Below, one piece after another: positions 33,230 to 45,104 of a stretch of DNA of 64,000 bases. Positions within the stretch are counted from its first letter, which is position 1; each line of letters starts with the position of its first letter. The position numbers were made by a program, and so were the translations under genes. The DNA is from Paracyclopina nana (lineage: Eukaryota > Arthropoda > Copepoda > Cyclopoida > Cyclopettidae). The stretch covers positions 9,858,001 to 9,922,000 of the forward strand of contig JAGUCH010000001.1 in the NCBI GenBank assembly GCA_019096065.1, in the 5' to 3' direction. The notes below the pieces were generated by a model, which did not search any database, had not been told where the DNA came from, and saw only the letters and a program-made list of their open reading frames with translations.

Positions 33230-34179
33230 CAATTTTGCCCTTGGTGTCTTTTGCCCTTGGGGTCTTTCTCCCTTCGGGACATTTACCCTTAGGGACATTT
33301 GCCCTTGGTGACATTTGCCCTTGGGGACATTTGCCCTTGGGGACTTTTGTCCCTTAGGACTTATGCCCTTGAAGGCTTTTGGCTTTGGGGACTTGTGTCC
33401 TTGTGGACATTTTCATTTGGGGACAATTGCCCTTGGGGACCTTTGCTCTTTTATGACTTTTTTGAAGTTCTGATAGTTTGCTTTTAACCTTTGATTAGTT
33501 AAATGAAAGATAAATCTGAATTTTGTCTGGTGTACGTGTACAAGGCCCTTTGATCAACAGGACATAGTAAAAGCAACCATAAGAAGAGTTCCTATGGGCA
33601 TCAGTCCCCTTGGGCAGTAGTCCCCACAGCCATAAGTCCCCAAAGCCAAAAGTCCTAAAGGGCAAATCTCTCAAAGTTTGCGGGGGCAAAAGTTTCCTAG
33701 GGCAGAAGTCTAAAGGGCTAAAGTCCCCAAGGGGAAATGTCCCCAAGGGCAAAAGTCCCCAAGGGCAAAAGTCTGAAGGGAAAAAGTCCCCAAGGGCAAA
33801 AGCCTGAAGGGAAAAAGTCCCCAGGGGCAAAGGGCACCAAGGGCAAAAAAGTCCCCAAAGGCAAAAGTCCCTAAGGGCAAAAGTCCCCATGGGCAAGAGT
33901 CTCTAGGGTAAAAGTCCCCATGGGCAAAGGTCTCTAGAGCAAATATCCCGCATGCATAAGTTCCCATGGGCTAAAGTCTCATGGCAAATGACTCCATGGG
34001 CAAACGATCAAGGGCAAAAAGACCAAGGGCTAACAGCAAAGGGCAAAAGTCCTGAGATCATTATTGTACGACTATTAATTGTCTACAAATTGTCTATACA
34101 TGCCAACATGATCTGCTTAGATCTGCTGAGTCAGGCAAAGTGGCAATAGACTGCTGTGAGAAGGAAAGCAAATATCTTA

Positions 34180-36624
34180 ATCACTATTTTTTACCTCAGA
34201 CTGCTCAAAGCTCAGCACTGGGCTTTCTTGTTTACTTAATTGGCTGCTGAAACATAGGAAACAAATTGCTGAGCCAGCAAAATTGCTTTAAAGCAATGAA
34301 AATTAGCTGAGTTGGATATGAAGTACATAGTGGCTCAGTTTAATATGCAGTTTCAGGATATGACCAGATTTTTTACCTCAGGCTGCTCAGGGCTCAGCAC
34401 TGCACTGGAGGTAGCATGTTTACTTAAAAGACGCTGAGACAGGGGAAACTAATCAATGAGCTAGCAAAATGGCTATGAAACAATGAAAGTTAGCTAATCT
34501 TACGCCATTTCCAAAACAGTAAATTGTTTTCAAATCTGACAACTCAGCGCTGAGATATTGGCGTTACAATTTGAGCTCAGTCCAAGTTTGCACTGGTTTT
34601 TCTCCTGCCTAGAGTCAGAATGCTGAGTTGGCTCTGAAGCACAAAGTGGCTCAGTTTTATGTGTGGTTTCAGGATATGACCAGATTTTTTACCTCAGGCT
34701 GCTCAGGGCTTAGCACTGGAGGTAGCATGTTTACTTAATAGACTGCTGAGACAGGGGAAACTTATCACTGAGCTATCAAAATGGCTATTAAGTAATGAAA
34801 GTTAGCTAATCTCATCCTTATTCCAAAACAGTAAAATGTTTTCAAATCGGTCAACTCAGCGCTGAGATATTGGCGTTACAATTTGAGCTCAGTCCAAGTT
34901 TGTACTGGTTTTTTCTCCTGTCTAGAGTCAGAATGCTGAGTTGGCTATCAAGCACAAAGTGGCTCAGTTTTATGTGTAGTTTCAGGATATGACCGGATTT
35001 TTCACCTCAGGCTGCTCAGGGCTCAGCGTCGGAGCTAGAATGTTTACTTTATAGACTGCTGAGACAGGGGAAACTTATCACTGAGCTAGCAAAATTGCTA
35101 TGAAGCAATGAAAGTTAGCTAATCTTACGCCATTTCCAAAACAGTAAATTGTTTTCAAATCTGACAACTCAGCGCTGGCGTTACAATTTGAGCTCAGTCC
35201 AAGTTTGCACTGGTTTTTCTCCTGCCTAGAGTCAGAATGCTGAGTTGGCTCTGAAGCACAAAGTAGCTCAGTTTTTCATGTAGTTTCAGGATAAGACAAG
35301 AATTTTCACCTCAGGCTGCTCAGGGCTCAGCAATGGAGCTAGCATGATTACTTAATAGACTGCTGAGACAGGGGAAACTTATCACTGAGCTAGCAAAATG
35401 GCTATGAAGTAATAAAAGTTAGCTAATCTTATGCCATTTCCAAAACAGTAAATTGTTTTCAAATCGGACAATTCAGCGCTGAGATATTGGCGTTACAATT
35501 TGAGCTCAGTCCAAGTTTGCACTGGTTTTTCTCCTGCCTAGAGTCAGAATGCTGAGTTGGCTCTGAAGCACAAAGTGGCTCAGTTTTTCATGTAGTTTCA
35601 GGGTATGACCTGATTTTTTACCTCAGGCTGCTCAGGGCTCAGCACCGGAGCTGGCATGTTTACTTAATAGGCTGCTGAGACAGGGTAAGCTAATCACTGA
35701 GCTAGCAAAATGACTATGAAGTAATGAAAGTTAGCTAGTCTCATGCCATTTCCAAAACAGTAAATTGTTTTCAAATCGGTCAACTCAGCGCTGAGATATT
35801 GGCGTTACAATTTGAGCCTGGTCAGAGTTTGCCATGGTTTTTTCACCTGCCTAGTGCCAGAATACTGAGTTGGCTCTAAAGCACAAAGTGGCTCAGTTTT
35901 ATGTGTAGTTTCAGGATATGACCTGATTTTTCACCCCAGGCTGCTCAGAGCTCAGCACCGGAGCTGGCATGTTTACTTAATAGGCTGCTGAGACAGGGTA
36001 AGCTAATCACTGAGCTAGCAAAATGACTATGAAGTAATGAAAGTTAGCTAGTCTCATGCCATTTCCAAAACAGTAAATTGTTTTCAAATCGGTCAACTCA
36101 GCGCTGAGATATTGGCGTTACAATTTGAGCCTGGTCAGAGTTTGCCATGGTTTTTTCACCTGCCTAGTGCCAGAATACTGAGTTGGCTCTGAAGCACAAA
36201 GTGGCTCAGTTTTTCATGTAGTTTCAGGATATGACCTGATTTTTTACCTCAGGCTGCTCAGAGCTCAGCACCGCAGCTGGCATGTTTACTTAATAGGCTG
36301 CTGAGACAGGGTAAGCTAATCACTGAGCTAGCAAAATGGCTATGAAGTAATGAAAGTTAGCTAGTCTCATGCCATTTCCAAAACAGTAAACTGTTTTCAA
36401 ATCAGACAACTCAGCGCTGAGAAATCTCAGTTACAATTTGAGCCTGGTCAGAGTTTGCGCTGGTTTTTTCACCTGCCTAGTGCCAGAATACTGAGTTGGC
36501 TCTGAAGCACAAAGTGGCTCAGTTTTTCATGTAGTTTCAGGATATGACCTGATTTTTTACCTCAGGCTGCTCAGGGCTCAGCACCGGAGCTGGCATGTTT
36601 ACTTTATAGACTGCTGAGACAGGG
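34180..36624 (+). repeat. 313-bp satellite array (~8 copies)
   Basis: The landmark ACCTCAGGCTGCTCAG recurs at about 34375, 34691, 35004, 35308, 35620, 35933, 36246 and 36559, a period of 312-316 bp except one 304-bp unit lacking ~10 bp. The region 35600-36500 contains the most similar units. Words like CTCAGCGCTGAG make each monomer locally palindromic. Confidence 0.9.
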
Positions 36625-37264
36625 GAAACCAAAATAAACACGAAAATGGCAATTTTGAGGCATAATACTGGAATTTTTTGAAAAAGTTGATAAAATAACA
36701 TTTGTAGAGCTCGGGCTGGGATTTCCAAAACTGTCTTTGGTTTTGCTTAAAACCAAAGGACAACTGAGATAAAGGCAACTTTCTTGTACGCTGCATTTTG
36801 ACGACTTTTTTGGGCTCAAATTAAATGGCATGTTGAGGCAGTTGCAATGGTGCCAATATTACATTTTATTAAGGTTCCTACAATGAGCTATGGCTAATTC
36901 AACAATTGGACCTCAATTACTGGGGCTGCTCCCTAATAAACACGAAAATGGCGATTTTGAGGCACTAGAATGGATTTTTTTGAAAATGTTCATAAAATAA
37001 CATTTGTAGAGCTCGGGCTGGGATTTCCAAAACTGTCTTTGGTTTTGCTCTAGGCCCAAGGACGACGGAGAAAATTGCAACTTTCTTATGCGCCGCATTT
37101 TGACGACTTTTTTGGGCTCAAATTAAAGGGCGCGCTGCCCCGATCCCAAATATGCGCTTACATCGCGGAAAAGTTACGTAACGGCAAAGTTACCGCCATT
37201 TTAGTCCGTATGTATATGTGGTACTTTTTTCGCTCCGTGCTCGCACTCACGAGTCATCCCCTTT
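36625..37264. repeat. Right arm of the composite element
   Basis: Inverse of 30762-31395 with the same two internal units (~36625-36830 and ~36935-37130). Confidence 0.82.
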
Positions 37265-37533
37265 AGCCCGGTAAAGACTATACAATTGAGGCTGTTCGAG
37301 ACTACAAATTGAGACTGCTCAAAAGGGCTAACTTTTTTCATTTCATAAGCAAATCGCTAGAATGGCCAGGAATGGAGTTATAGGGAACCGTAAATCGTAC
37401 CATATTTATCCAACCGGCAAGCTCATAAGATTTCAGACGGCTGATTGCTGACTTCGTAGCGCCGTCTGAATGAGCAAAATGCCTTATTTTCTTGATTATT
37501 TTTCGTAAGGTATAATTTTTACAAGCTTAATGC

Positions 37534-37678
37534 TCTGTTCATCTACAAACTCCTTAAGGAATCGGCACGCGAAATTCATTTGCGCAAAGGAGTTCTCAGT
37601 ACATAAACTAGCTGCGTAGAGTTGTCATTATGCATGGATTTGTCATAATGCATTCCTTAAGGAACGGTAGATGAACAG
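37534..37678. mobile_element. Short inverted-repeat element (CTGTTCATCTAC)
   Basis: CTGTTCATCTACaaaCTCCTTAAGGAAT at the left pairs with ATTCCTTAAGGAACgGTAGATGAACAG at the right. About 145 bp, non-coding. Confidence 0.6.
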
Positions 37679-37984
37679 TATATAAGTAGTGTCTTATCGT
37701 AGTGTTATAAAACTAAAACTGCAAATTGCGAAAAGCTTGTCTTGAGCTTAGATTAATGCTACAAAGTCGGTTCAGATGGCGCTAGTTGCATACTGAAATA
37801 ACTCTGTTTGTGGGCTTTTTTCGGAATCAAACGGCCCATTGCGATTTTATTCGCGCCCAAATTATGACGTCATTTTGATCTGAAGTGCCCTCTGGCCTCT
37901 GTGTACGAGTGCAACGCCATCTAGATATGATTTGGCATTAATCAAAGCTTGAGCAAGCTTTTCCCAATTGATGCTGAACAAGAC

Positions 37985-38305
37985 CAAGACTGCAATTTGT
38001 GGCTGTTCAAGATGGAAAATGAGGCTGCTCAAGACAACAAATTGAGCCTGCTCAAGACTACAAATTGAGCCTGCTCAAGACTACAAATTGAGGCCACTCA
38101 AGACTACAATTTGAGGCTGTCCAAGCCCACAAATTGAGGCTGCCCAAGACTACAAATTGAGGCCGCTCAAGGCTGCAATTTGAAGCTGTTCAAGATGCAA
38201 ATTGAGGCTGCTCAAGACTTAAGATTGAGGCTGCTTAAGACTGCAAATTGTGGCAGCTCTAGACTATAAATTGAGGCTGCTCAACACTACAAGTTGAAGT
38301 CTCTA
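37985..38305 (+). repeat. Minisatellite, ~22-25 nt unit
   Basis: About 12 imperfect copies of GCTCAAGACTACAAATTGAGGCT; related units also at 37280-37325. Confidence 0.8.
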
Positions 38306-38340
38306 CAGCACAGGCAGACTCTACAGCTGATCCCCAATCT

Positions 38341-38525
38341 TGACAATAAGCTACCAAAAAAGCTCTGGGAAAAAAATTCCCCTGGTTATTTTTTTCCCAA
38401 TGTTTTTGTTTACATTTGGTTTTTCCTTATTATATGCTTGTCTTGGTAGAGAAATAAACTGAGAACTATTTGGAAATTGACACCTAACCAGGGATTTTCG
38501 TTTACCGGTAGAGAAAGCTGAAAGA
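38341..38525 (+). repeat. Dispersed repeat copy 1 (TTGGTAGAGAAATAAACTGAG)
   Basis: Closely similar, in the same orientation, to 62752-62945; a shorter relative lies at 43702-43790. The shared core is TGGTAGAGAAATAAACTGAG followed by GGGATTTTCG.TTACCGG. The element borders are undefined. Confidence 0.7.
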
Positions 38526-39284
38526 TATGTCGAGGTCGGGAGATGGGCGGCGGGAATATTCAAGAAGAGTAGCGAGATATTTCAGACAGTTATGACCGAT
38601 GCCCCTCCATAGCATGATCAGGGCCATCCACTATGACAATTCCAGGTGGAAGTATGCAAATTGATTCACCACACTTATTTTAGTTCTTGCGTCATTTATG
38701 CGTTAGCGCTTATGTTACTCACTTCAATGAAAAAGCGGCAAATTTAGATTTTAGCGCCAATTTTTTAGTGCCTGAGTATGAGGAGCCTGTTAATCAGCTT
38801 TACCAGACTAGGAAATTTTACTTCAAAAATTGCATAAATAAGACATTTTCTATCATCTAACAGCTTTTTCATGAAGCTCACAATTCATAGTACTTTTTTC
38901 GTAAGGAGCCCTCCCATAGCATAGTCAGATGAAGCGTAGAAGTACAGCTGTTATAAAGGCGTCACCTAACATTCTAGATCATCTTGAGCATGTTAAGCTA
39001 ATTTCAGCTGATAGTCCACCTTACATTCTAGGTCATATTGTGACAAACAATGTTTGGTCATGATAAGCATCATTTTAATCACCAAAACTCAGCAGAAATT
39101 GTTAAAACAACCAAAGATTATAGTTGCGATGGTTGGCCTACGCAATCAGATTCGTCTAGGGAGTCTGTCTCCACTTGACTAGTTGAGGGAGACTTGACAG
39201 AGTTTCCGATCTTTAAACTCTCATCCAAGAAGCGATCTTGATCCTCTGTGGCTAAAGATAAGGAGACGTCAGTCTCATCGTTTG
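38526..39284. other. No gene seen
   Basis: AT-rich. A 77-codon minus ORF (39118-39351) is Ser/Asp/Glu-rich but its start overlaps the shared repeat flank; I do not call it a gene. Confidence 0.4.
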
Positions 39285-39945
39285 GCCGCGACTGCATAGC
39301 CAGGTGACAAATGCAAGCAAAACTTAGAAATAAACAATGACAATTTCTCACAAATGAAAGAGTTAAGCATGTACATTGAGTACAGCGTGTGCATTGTGTT
39401 CAGCGTGTACAGCGTGTACATCATGTACATTGTGTACAGAGTGTACATTGTGTACATAGTGTACATCATGTGCATCGTGTACATTGTGAAAATCGTGTAC
39501 AGCGTGTGCAGCGTGTACATCGTGTGCATTTTGTACATTGTGATAATCGTGTACAGCGTGTGCAGCGTGTACATTGTGTACATTGTGATCATTACGTACA
39601 GTGTGTACATTGTGTACATCATGTACATTGTGTACATTGTGTACATCGTGTACATCGTGTACATCGTGTACATCGTGTACAGTTTGTACAGCGTGTACAT
39701 TGTGTACATCGTGTACATCATGTACAGCGTGTACAGCGTGTACAGCGTGTACAGCGTGTACAGCGTGTACAGCATGTACAGCGTGTACAGCGTGTACAGC
39801 GTGTACAGCGTGTACAGCGTGTACAGCGTGTACAGCGTGTACAGCGTGTACAGCGTGTACAGCGTGTACAGCGTGTACAGCGTGTACAGCGTGTACAGCG
39901 TGTACAGCGTGTACAGCGTGTACAGCGTGTACAGCGTTTGGTAGC
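39285..39945 (+). repeat. Minisatellite of 9-nt unit TGTACAGCG, with shared flank
   Basis: 39285-39340 is a ~52-bp flank (GGCCGCGACTGCATAGCCAG...AACTTAGAAATAAAC) that recurs inverted at 59885-59940. It is followed by more than 50 copies of a 9-nt unit: degenerate (TGTACATTG/TGTACATCG) to ~39720, then nearly uniform TGTACAGCG to 39936. Because 9 is a multiple of 3 and the unit has no stop in any frame, several frames are open on both strands. Confidence 0.9.
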
Positions 39946-39995
39946 ATAAAATTACCTAAGACTACTAAGTTTTAGAAAATACTAGCCATTTGGAT

Positions 39996-40640
39996 CTATG
40001 AAAGAATTCTTAGTTGGGGGGTGGGCCGAAGGCCCGCCCCCCACATTTCGCTGTGACCTATGTCAGAATCCAATTTCCAGACAGGAAACTGTACCAGGAA
40101 ACTGTACCAGGAAACTGTACCAGGATATCGGCCAGGAAGTAAATTGTGGTCCAGAAAAATGGAAAAATTTCTCTGACCCCTGCGGGATTCGAACCTGGTA
40201 CAGTCTGTTTTGCAGCCAGACACTCTACCAGTGAGCCACCTGAGACACATACTTTATCCTCAATTTTATCTGCTACTTACTTAATTGAACACTTTAGAGC
40301 AGGCCGTAGGCCTGCTACGGCCTGCCAATTAACATGAAGCTTCAATAGTATGCTGTAGGTTTGCCATTACATAGTAATTGTGGAGTGAGCCGAAGGCCCA
40401 CCCTCCACATTTAGCGGAATCAAATTATTTGCTACTTAATTTAACACTTTAGGGCAGGTCGTAGGCTTGCCATTACATAGTAATTAGGGAGTGGGCCGAA
40501 GGCCCACCCTTCGCATTTAGCGGAATCTAATTATCTTCTACTTAATTGAACACTTTAGGGCAGGGCATAGGCTTGCCATTACATAGTAATTAGGGAGTGG
40601 GCGGAAGGCCCACCCTCCACATTTAGCAGAATCAAATGAA
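39996..40640 (+). repeat. GC-rich dispersed/tandem repeat
   Basis: GGGTGGGCCGAAGGCCCACCCTCCACATTTAGC-like units at ~40016, ~40385, ~40496 and ~40596 (the last three ~100-115 nt apart, with GTAGGCTTGCCATTACATAGTAATT). A short AGGAAACTGTACC triplication is at 40083-40121. Confidence 0.7.
40170..40245 (-). tRNA. tRNA-Cys(GCA)-like sequence, probably a pseudogene or SINE head
   Basis: On the minus strand a 76-nt segment folds roughly as a tRNA: acceptor TCTCAGG with TCAGAGA (one mismatch), D-arm GCTC..GGTA..GAGT, anticodon loop CTGCAAA (anticodon GCA) and T-loop TTCGAAT. The T-stem has two mismatches, and the copy sits inside repeats, so a tRNA-derived repeat is more likely than a working gene. 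Confidence 0.45.
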
Positions 40641-42118
40641 AAGGAGATGTCCACATTGGAACTAGTATGATTATTTGTAAGCCCTGTGCATATACTGAGC
40701 AGGCAACCTGAAATTTGGCAAGTGCATTCCTCTCCCAATCGTGCATGATCTTTATTTGGGCCATTTTTTTCCCCACCAAATGAAAGACTTCTATTTTTCT
40801 CTGCTCTCAAGAAACAAAAAGAGTTGAATTTTTGTGTGTGGCTCCCATTTTGCCAGGGCTACATTTTGTATTAATGACTTTTTTTTATTCGGACCCCCAA
40901 GGGTACTTGTTTATAAGCGTTTTTAGTATATTTGCAATATCTCCAGATGAAGTGAATTTTTGCATGGAGCCCTAATTTTGCATTCCCCATAACTTTATAA
41001 GTATCATTTTTACCCTTAAGTGATTCTTCAAAATTGTAGGCCCATGGCATGTTTTTGTTATGATACTGTTCTCTATCACCCTTGGATAGACTAGAATAAC
41101 ATAGTATCTTTGGGGGTGGCAAATCATGTTCATCCTTCTAGCCCATCCATAGAGTGTATGTTTTAACTGTCAATCCAAGGACTCTTCTACATCAGAGCAG
41201 TCGATCCAAGGACAGTTCTGTTTTGTCAATCCAAGGACTAAGTTTTTATGGTCAATCTTTGGACTATCTGTTGTAGTCTATCCAGAGACACTATTGTATG
41301 TTCTAGGCAATACAAGTATGGCCACCCATTATCAGTGTTCATCCAGATCAGCTACTCAGTATATTTAATGTGTACAGTGTAATCTTAAGAGGCTAGATGA
41401 AGTAAGAGCGGCATGACATTTTCTTGGTGCAAAAGTACAAGCCGCCATAACACTGAGCTTTTCAATATGTTCATCAATAAACCAATCGTTTTGTAGGCTT
41501 AAAATGTTGCTTCATAATCTTCTTCGCGGAAAATGTCTCACAAGATGAAGCAGTGATTTTGTTTTGCAAAATATCATAAACTTTATGCTTAACATGACCC
41601 TTAAAAAAATTGTCTCGTTTCGCAAGAACAGAAAACGACAACAAAATACTTACTTCTGATTGGTCATTGCAAATTTGCACCTGATTTTGATTGGTCCAAT
41701 AATGTCATGCAGCTCTTACATCATCCAGCGTCTTAAGTGTAATCAGAAAGACTAGCATAGTCAGTGTTGTCACAGTGATCAGCTTGTTTGGCTAAGGCCT
41801 GCTGGAGATATTGCAAATATACTAAGAATGCTTATAAAGAAGTACCCTTGGGGATCAGAATCGGGAAAAAAAAATGCAAATACAAATTGTAGCCCTGGCA
41901 AAATAAGAGCCACAATCAAAAAATTCAGCTCATTTTGTTAATTGGGAGCAGAGAAAAATGAAAGTCTGTCATTTGGCGGAAAATCAAGAACTGGCGCCAA
42001 TAATGATCATGCACGATGAGGTGAGGAATGCACTTGCCAAATTTCAGGTTGCCTGCTGAAAGTATACACATAGGGCTCCCAAATAATTTACTAGTTCCAA
42101 TGTGGACAGCTACTTTTC
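40638..42118. mobile_element. Inverted-repeat element with ~325-bp arms
   Basis: Left arm 40638-40965 (GAAAAGGAGATGTCCACATTGG...) and right arm ~41795-42118 are inverse copies, sharing ACTAGT, TGCATGATC, GGCTCCCATTTTGCCAGGGCTACA and GCAATATCTCCAG. The ~830-bp centre contains TTGGATCGAC-like words but no significant ORF. Presumably a non-autonomous DNA transposon. Confidence 0.72.
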
Positions 42119-44089
42119 AATTATGACTGAGAGGGTTAATCAGAAACAATTCATTTATTGATTATTCATCAAACTGCAGAAATTTTTTGGAATAAGCTAT
42201 TTGCGAGGTTCTCTAATTATTACTGACCTATCAGGGATTTGTCACGGGGTCTAACTTTTGTTGAGGGTGATAGGGATTCATTTTTCTCTAACAATCACCA
42301 AAAATCCCAGGTTGAAATTCAAAGATGGACTTGACCTACTATTTTGATCCATCATAAAGTGATCCAAGTCAACACATGCTCACTTGGCGGGTCTGTGGCT
42401 TCTATGGACTCCTACCCTTGGATCAACAATGGATCATCTGTGGATAGACTACGACAAACTGGCCTTGTATTGACAAAACATGTCATCCATGGATCAACTA
42501 CTGCTATGGTCAGCCCCCAGATTGACGAGACAGATCATCCTTGGATCGACTGTTATAACACATAGTCCTTGGATAGACCAGGACTGACATGAATTTTGTT
42601 AGATAAGAAAAATGAACTGTACTTGGATCGACAAGACAAACCATTCTTGGATCAACTATGAGAACATATAGTCCTTAGATCGACCAACCTTGGATAGAAA
42701 AAAGAAAAAGTTGCTAGATTCGCAGCGCCATCTAGCCAGGAAACTTGAGCAAGTAAATTTGACATGGCTGCACTACATTGCACACAGGGCCAATAAGACT
42801 TTTTTTTGTACGTTATGAATTTTTCCGTCAAATTGTAGCTTCTATGGCGGAGCTTTCTAAACATGGCAAATTTCGACTTTTTGACTTCTTCAAACAGATA
42901 AAGTCGCCAAAAAATGCAATCAGTTCCACTTTAATCCTTGGTCATGAGACTTTTGCTCCACTTTGAACTTGATTTTATTGAAAACCACTCATGATCCCAC
43001 AACTAAGGCTTATTTTTGTTATTCTATTTTTTCGGAAATTGGGATGTTCATTTTGGGTGTAATTGTGGTCCTTCTAAAGAACTAAAACATAAGCTCAAAA
43101 GCATAAATGGGAAGAATTAACTTCAAAAAAGAGTTATTTAAAAAAAACATTGATCTTTTTTGCCTAAAAGTGGACTTTTGAGCCAATTTTTTTGCTTTTG
43201 ATTTTTTATTGAGGTTTTTAACAAACTTGACCGGGTCACTTCTCGACCCGCTTGTTTCTACGGTATGATACCGCTACCGCAAATAAAGTATTAATTTGGG
43301 TCTGTTGGAGCATAAAACTGCTAGTATTGAGCCAAAAAAGTTAAAATGACGAAGTTTGATTTGGCTGAAACGTACAAAATAAAGTTTTTTTGGCCCAGTG
43401 TGCATTGGCAATCACAAATGGGCTACTTTTTGGCTTTTGGTGCCCTAATTCTTAAAACTTTATTAATATGACATAATCTACAGATAAAATGGCACCCTTT
43501 CAAGCCATAAAACCATATGCAACTCATACAAATTTCCAAGCTTTTCATTGCTGAAACCGATTTTTTCTTGCCTGGCTCCGCTGATGAGCCAATCAAATTG
43601 CCGCTCCTGATCTCGTGACAAGTTTTGCGTGCGGCAGTTTTTCCAAATATACTAGCCCAAAAGCGCCATCTAGCGAAAAAGTTTGTCCCTCTAATGGCTT
43701 ATTATGTGGTAGCCTTGGAAGAGAAATAAACTGAGAACTATTTTGAAATCGAAACCTTATCAGGGATTTTCAGTTGCCGATAGAGAAAAATAATTAACAG
43801 TTATGATGGTACAAAATTAGTACAAACTTTTGCTCAAAACCGTAGGCCCGCCCCCCGCTGTCCATTTATGGACGCCTTTACCTAGTTAAAAATTTCCAGA
43901 AATCGTGGAAATAGTACTATTTAGCAAAGTAGCAAAACGTATTTTGATAATGATCTATAAAATTACTTTTTTTTAAATGTCGCGGCTGACATAAGCTACT
44001 TAAGTTAAACAGTACAATAAATGATGATTCCTGTGACGATACCGCGTATGCTCAGAGGGTACTTACATAGGGTATATACAAAATGACAG
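42119..44089. other. No gene seen; fragments of dispersed repeats
   Basis: 42400-42700 carries repeated TTGGATCGACT-type words; 43702-43790 is the third copy of the TTGGTAGAGAAATAAACTGAG repeat. Other sequence is AT-rich and without exon-like ORFs. Confidence 0.5.
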
Positions 44090-44729
44090 GATACAGCAAA
44101 TTCATTGAAGTAGAAGCAGTTGCAAATAAATCAGCCATTATTTAGACTGAGTCTCAGTTAAGTAATTAACTGACTCAGCAACTCTAAATGTTGAGCTAGA
44201 GAGCTCCAAAAAGGGCAAGTGTCCCAAAAGCAGAGCAAAGGACTAGAGAGAGTGGACTTTTCATTTTCACCCATCGGGAATTGCTCAGCGATTAGCCCAT
44301 TACCCTACCGCACCAACTGCAACCTACCGATATCAGCACAGTCAGCTGATTTCAAAACTACTGAGTCACTTCCTCAGCACGCTGTATCTCAGAAACGGTG
44401 AGAGATATCCAAAAACTTATTTTGTAAAAGTTGCTCAGCACCCCTAAATACCCTTGTAAACCAAATCTCAGCATCTCAGCTAAGTGACTCAGCAATCCAA
44501 AATGAGCAGATACATCAAAGTCATTGAAGCAAAAGTTGTTGCAAATAAATCAAACATCATTTTGACCAAGTCTCATCAAAGTAATCAACTGACACAACAA
44601 CACAAATGACAAGATACAGCAAAGTTGTTGAATCAAAAGTTGCTGCAAATAAATCAGATATCATTTTGACTGAGTCTCAGCATTGTCAACTACTGACTCA
44701 GCTACTCTTAATGTTGAGCTAGAGAGCTG
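44090..44729 (+). repeat. Degenerate tandem repeat beside the giant transposon
   Basis: A ~120-nt motif (GATACAGCAAA..TCATTGAAG..AAGTTGCTGCAAATAAATCAG...TGACTCAGC.ACTC.TAATGTTGAGCTAGAGAGCT) is seen at ~44093-44210, ~44505-44600 and ~44608-44728. The transposon begins directly after the last copy. Confidence 0.6.
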
Positions 44730-45015
44730 AAAGGGGCTGGCAAATGGGTCACTATGATTTGACACAAATGAGGCATTGCTTTTTTTGACTATAGGCCTAC
44801 CCAATTTTTTTTGCTCAGCTCTTCAGGGGCCCCATTGGGACTCCAAAACACCAAGGATTTTTTCTCTGCGTAACCGGGAAGTGTCTCAAATTGAGGATTT
44901 TTTTCAGCCTTGCCATCCGCCATTTCACGAATTTTTTTTATTTACATTTTCAAATATTTTCCGTCAAATTGCCGCGCATTAGTTACGTAGCGCTCCCTGT
45001 AGTGACGTCATCATC
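44730..45015. repeat. Left terminal inverted repeat of the giant transposon
   Basis: Matches the reverse complement of 57380-57666 with only scattered differences, for example CCATTGGGACTCC against CCATGGGGACTCC; divergence rises in the innermost ~70 bp. Confidence 0.9.
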
Positions 45016-45104
45016 ATTCACAGTTGGTGAAAAACAAGAACAGCAACAGGCCAACAGCTGATTTTCTCAGAAAAAAGAGGAAGCAAAAAAGGTGGATGAA
45101 ACAA

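Larger units (their letters stand above)
31923..34060. mobile_element. Second foldback element (FB2), interrupted
   Basis: TTTTGCCCTTGAGAC-type units at 31923-32095 and 33230-33465 face inverted AAGTCCCCAAGGGCA-type units at 33590-34060. The centre (33450-33590) is the reverse complement of the FB1 centre near 27330-27465, so FB1 and FB2 are the same family in opposite orientation. The right end GGGCAAAAGTCCTGAGATC matches the FB1 left terminus inverted. A GTCGAC-rich element interrupts the left arm. Confidence 0.7.
30762..37264. mobile_element. 6.5-kb composite inverted-repeat element
   Basis: AAAGGGGATGACTCGCGAGTGCG at 30762 returns inverted at the right end 37264. Arms of about 620 bp (30762-31395 and 36625-37264) each contain two diverged copies of a GAGCCCAAAAAAGTCGTC...TCGTGTTTATTAG unit. 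Inside are inverted blocks of a 313-bp satellite and a nested foldback element. No transposase is encoded. Weaker pairing may continue outward to ~30751 and ~37274. Confidence 0.8.

Noticed and set aside
34180-36624. CRISPR array
   Set aside because: Units are 313-bp satellite monomers without unique spacers, in an intron-bearing eukaryotic genome.
39118-39351. 77-codon acidic ORF (minus) as a small gene
   Set aside because: Its start lies within the repeat flank shared with 59.9 kb, no intron or homology supports it, and the corresponding frame in the other copy encodes something unrelated.
39354-39949. ORFs of 124-196 codons in several frames (VYS, VHA, VQR, CTA repeats)
   Set aside because: A 9-nt stop-free unit automatically opens multiple frames; not evidence of a protein gene.
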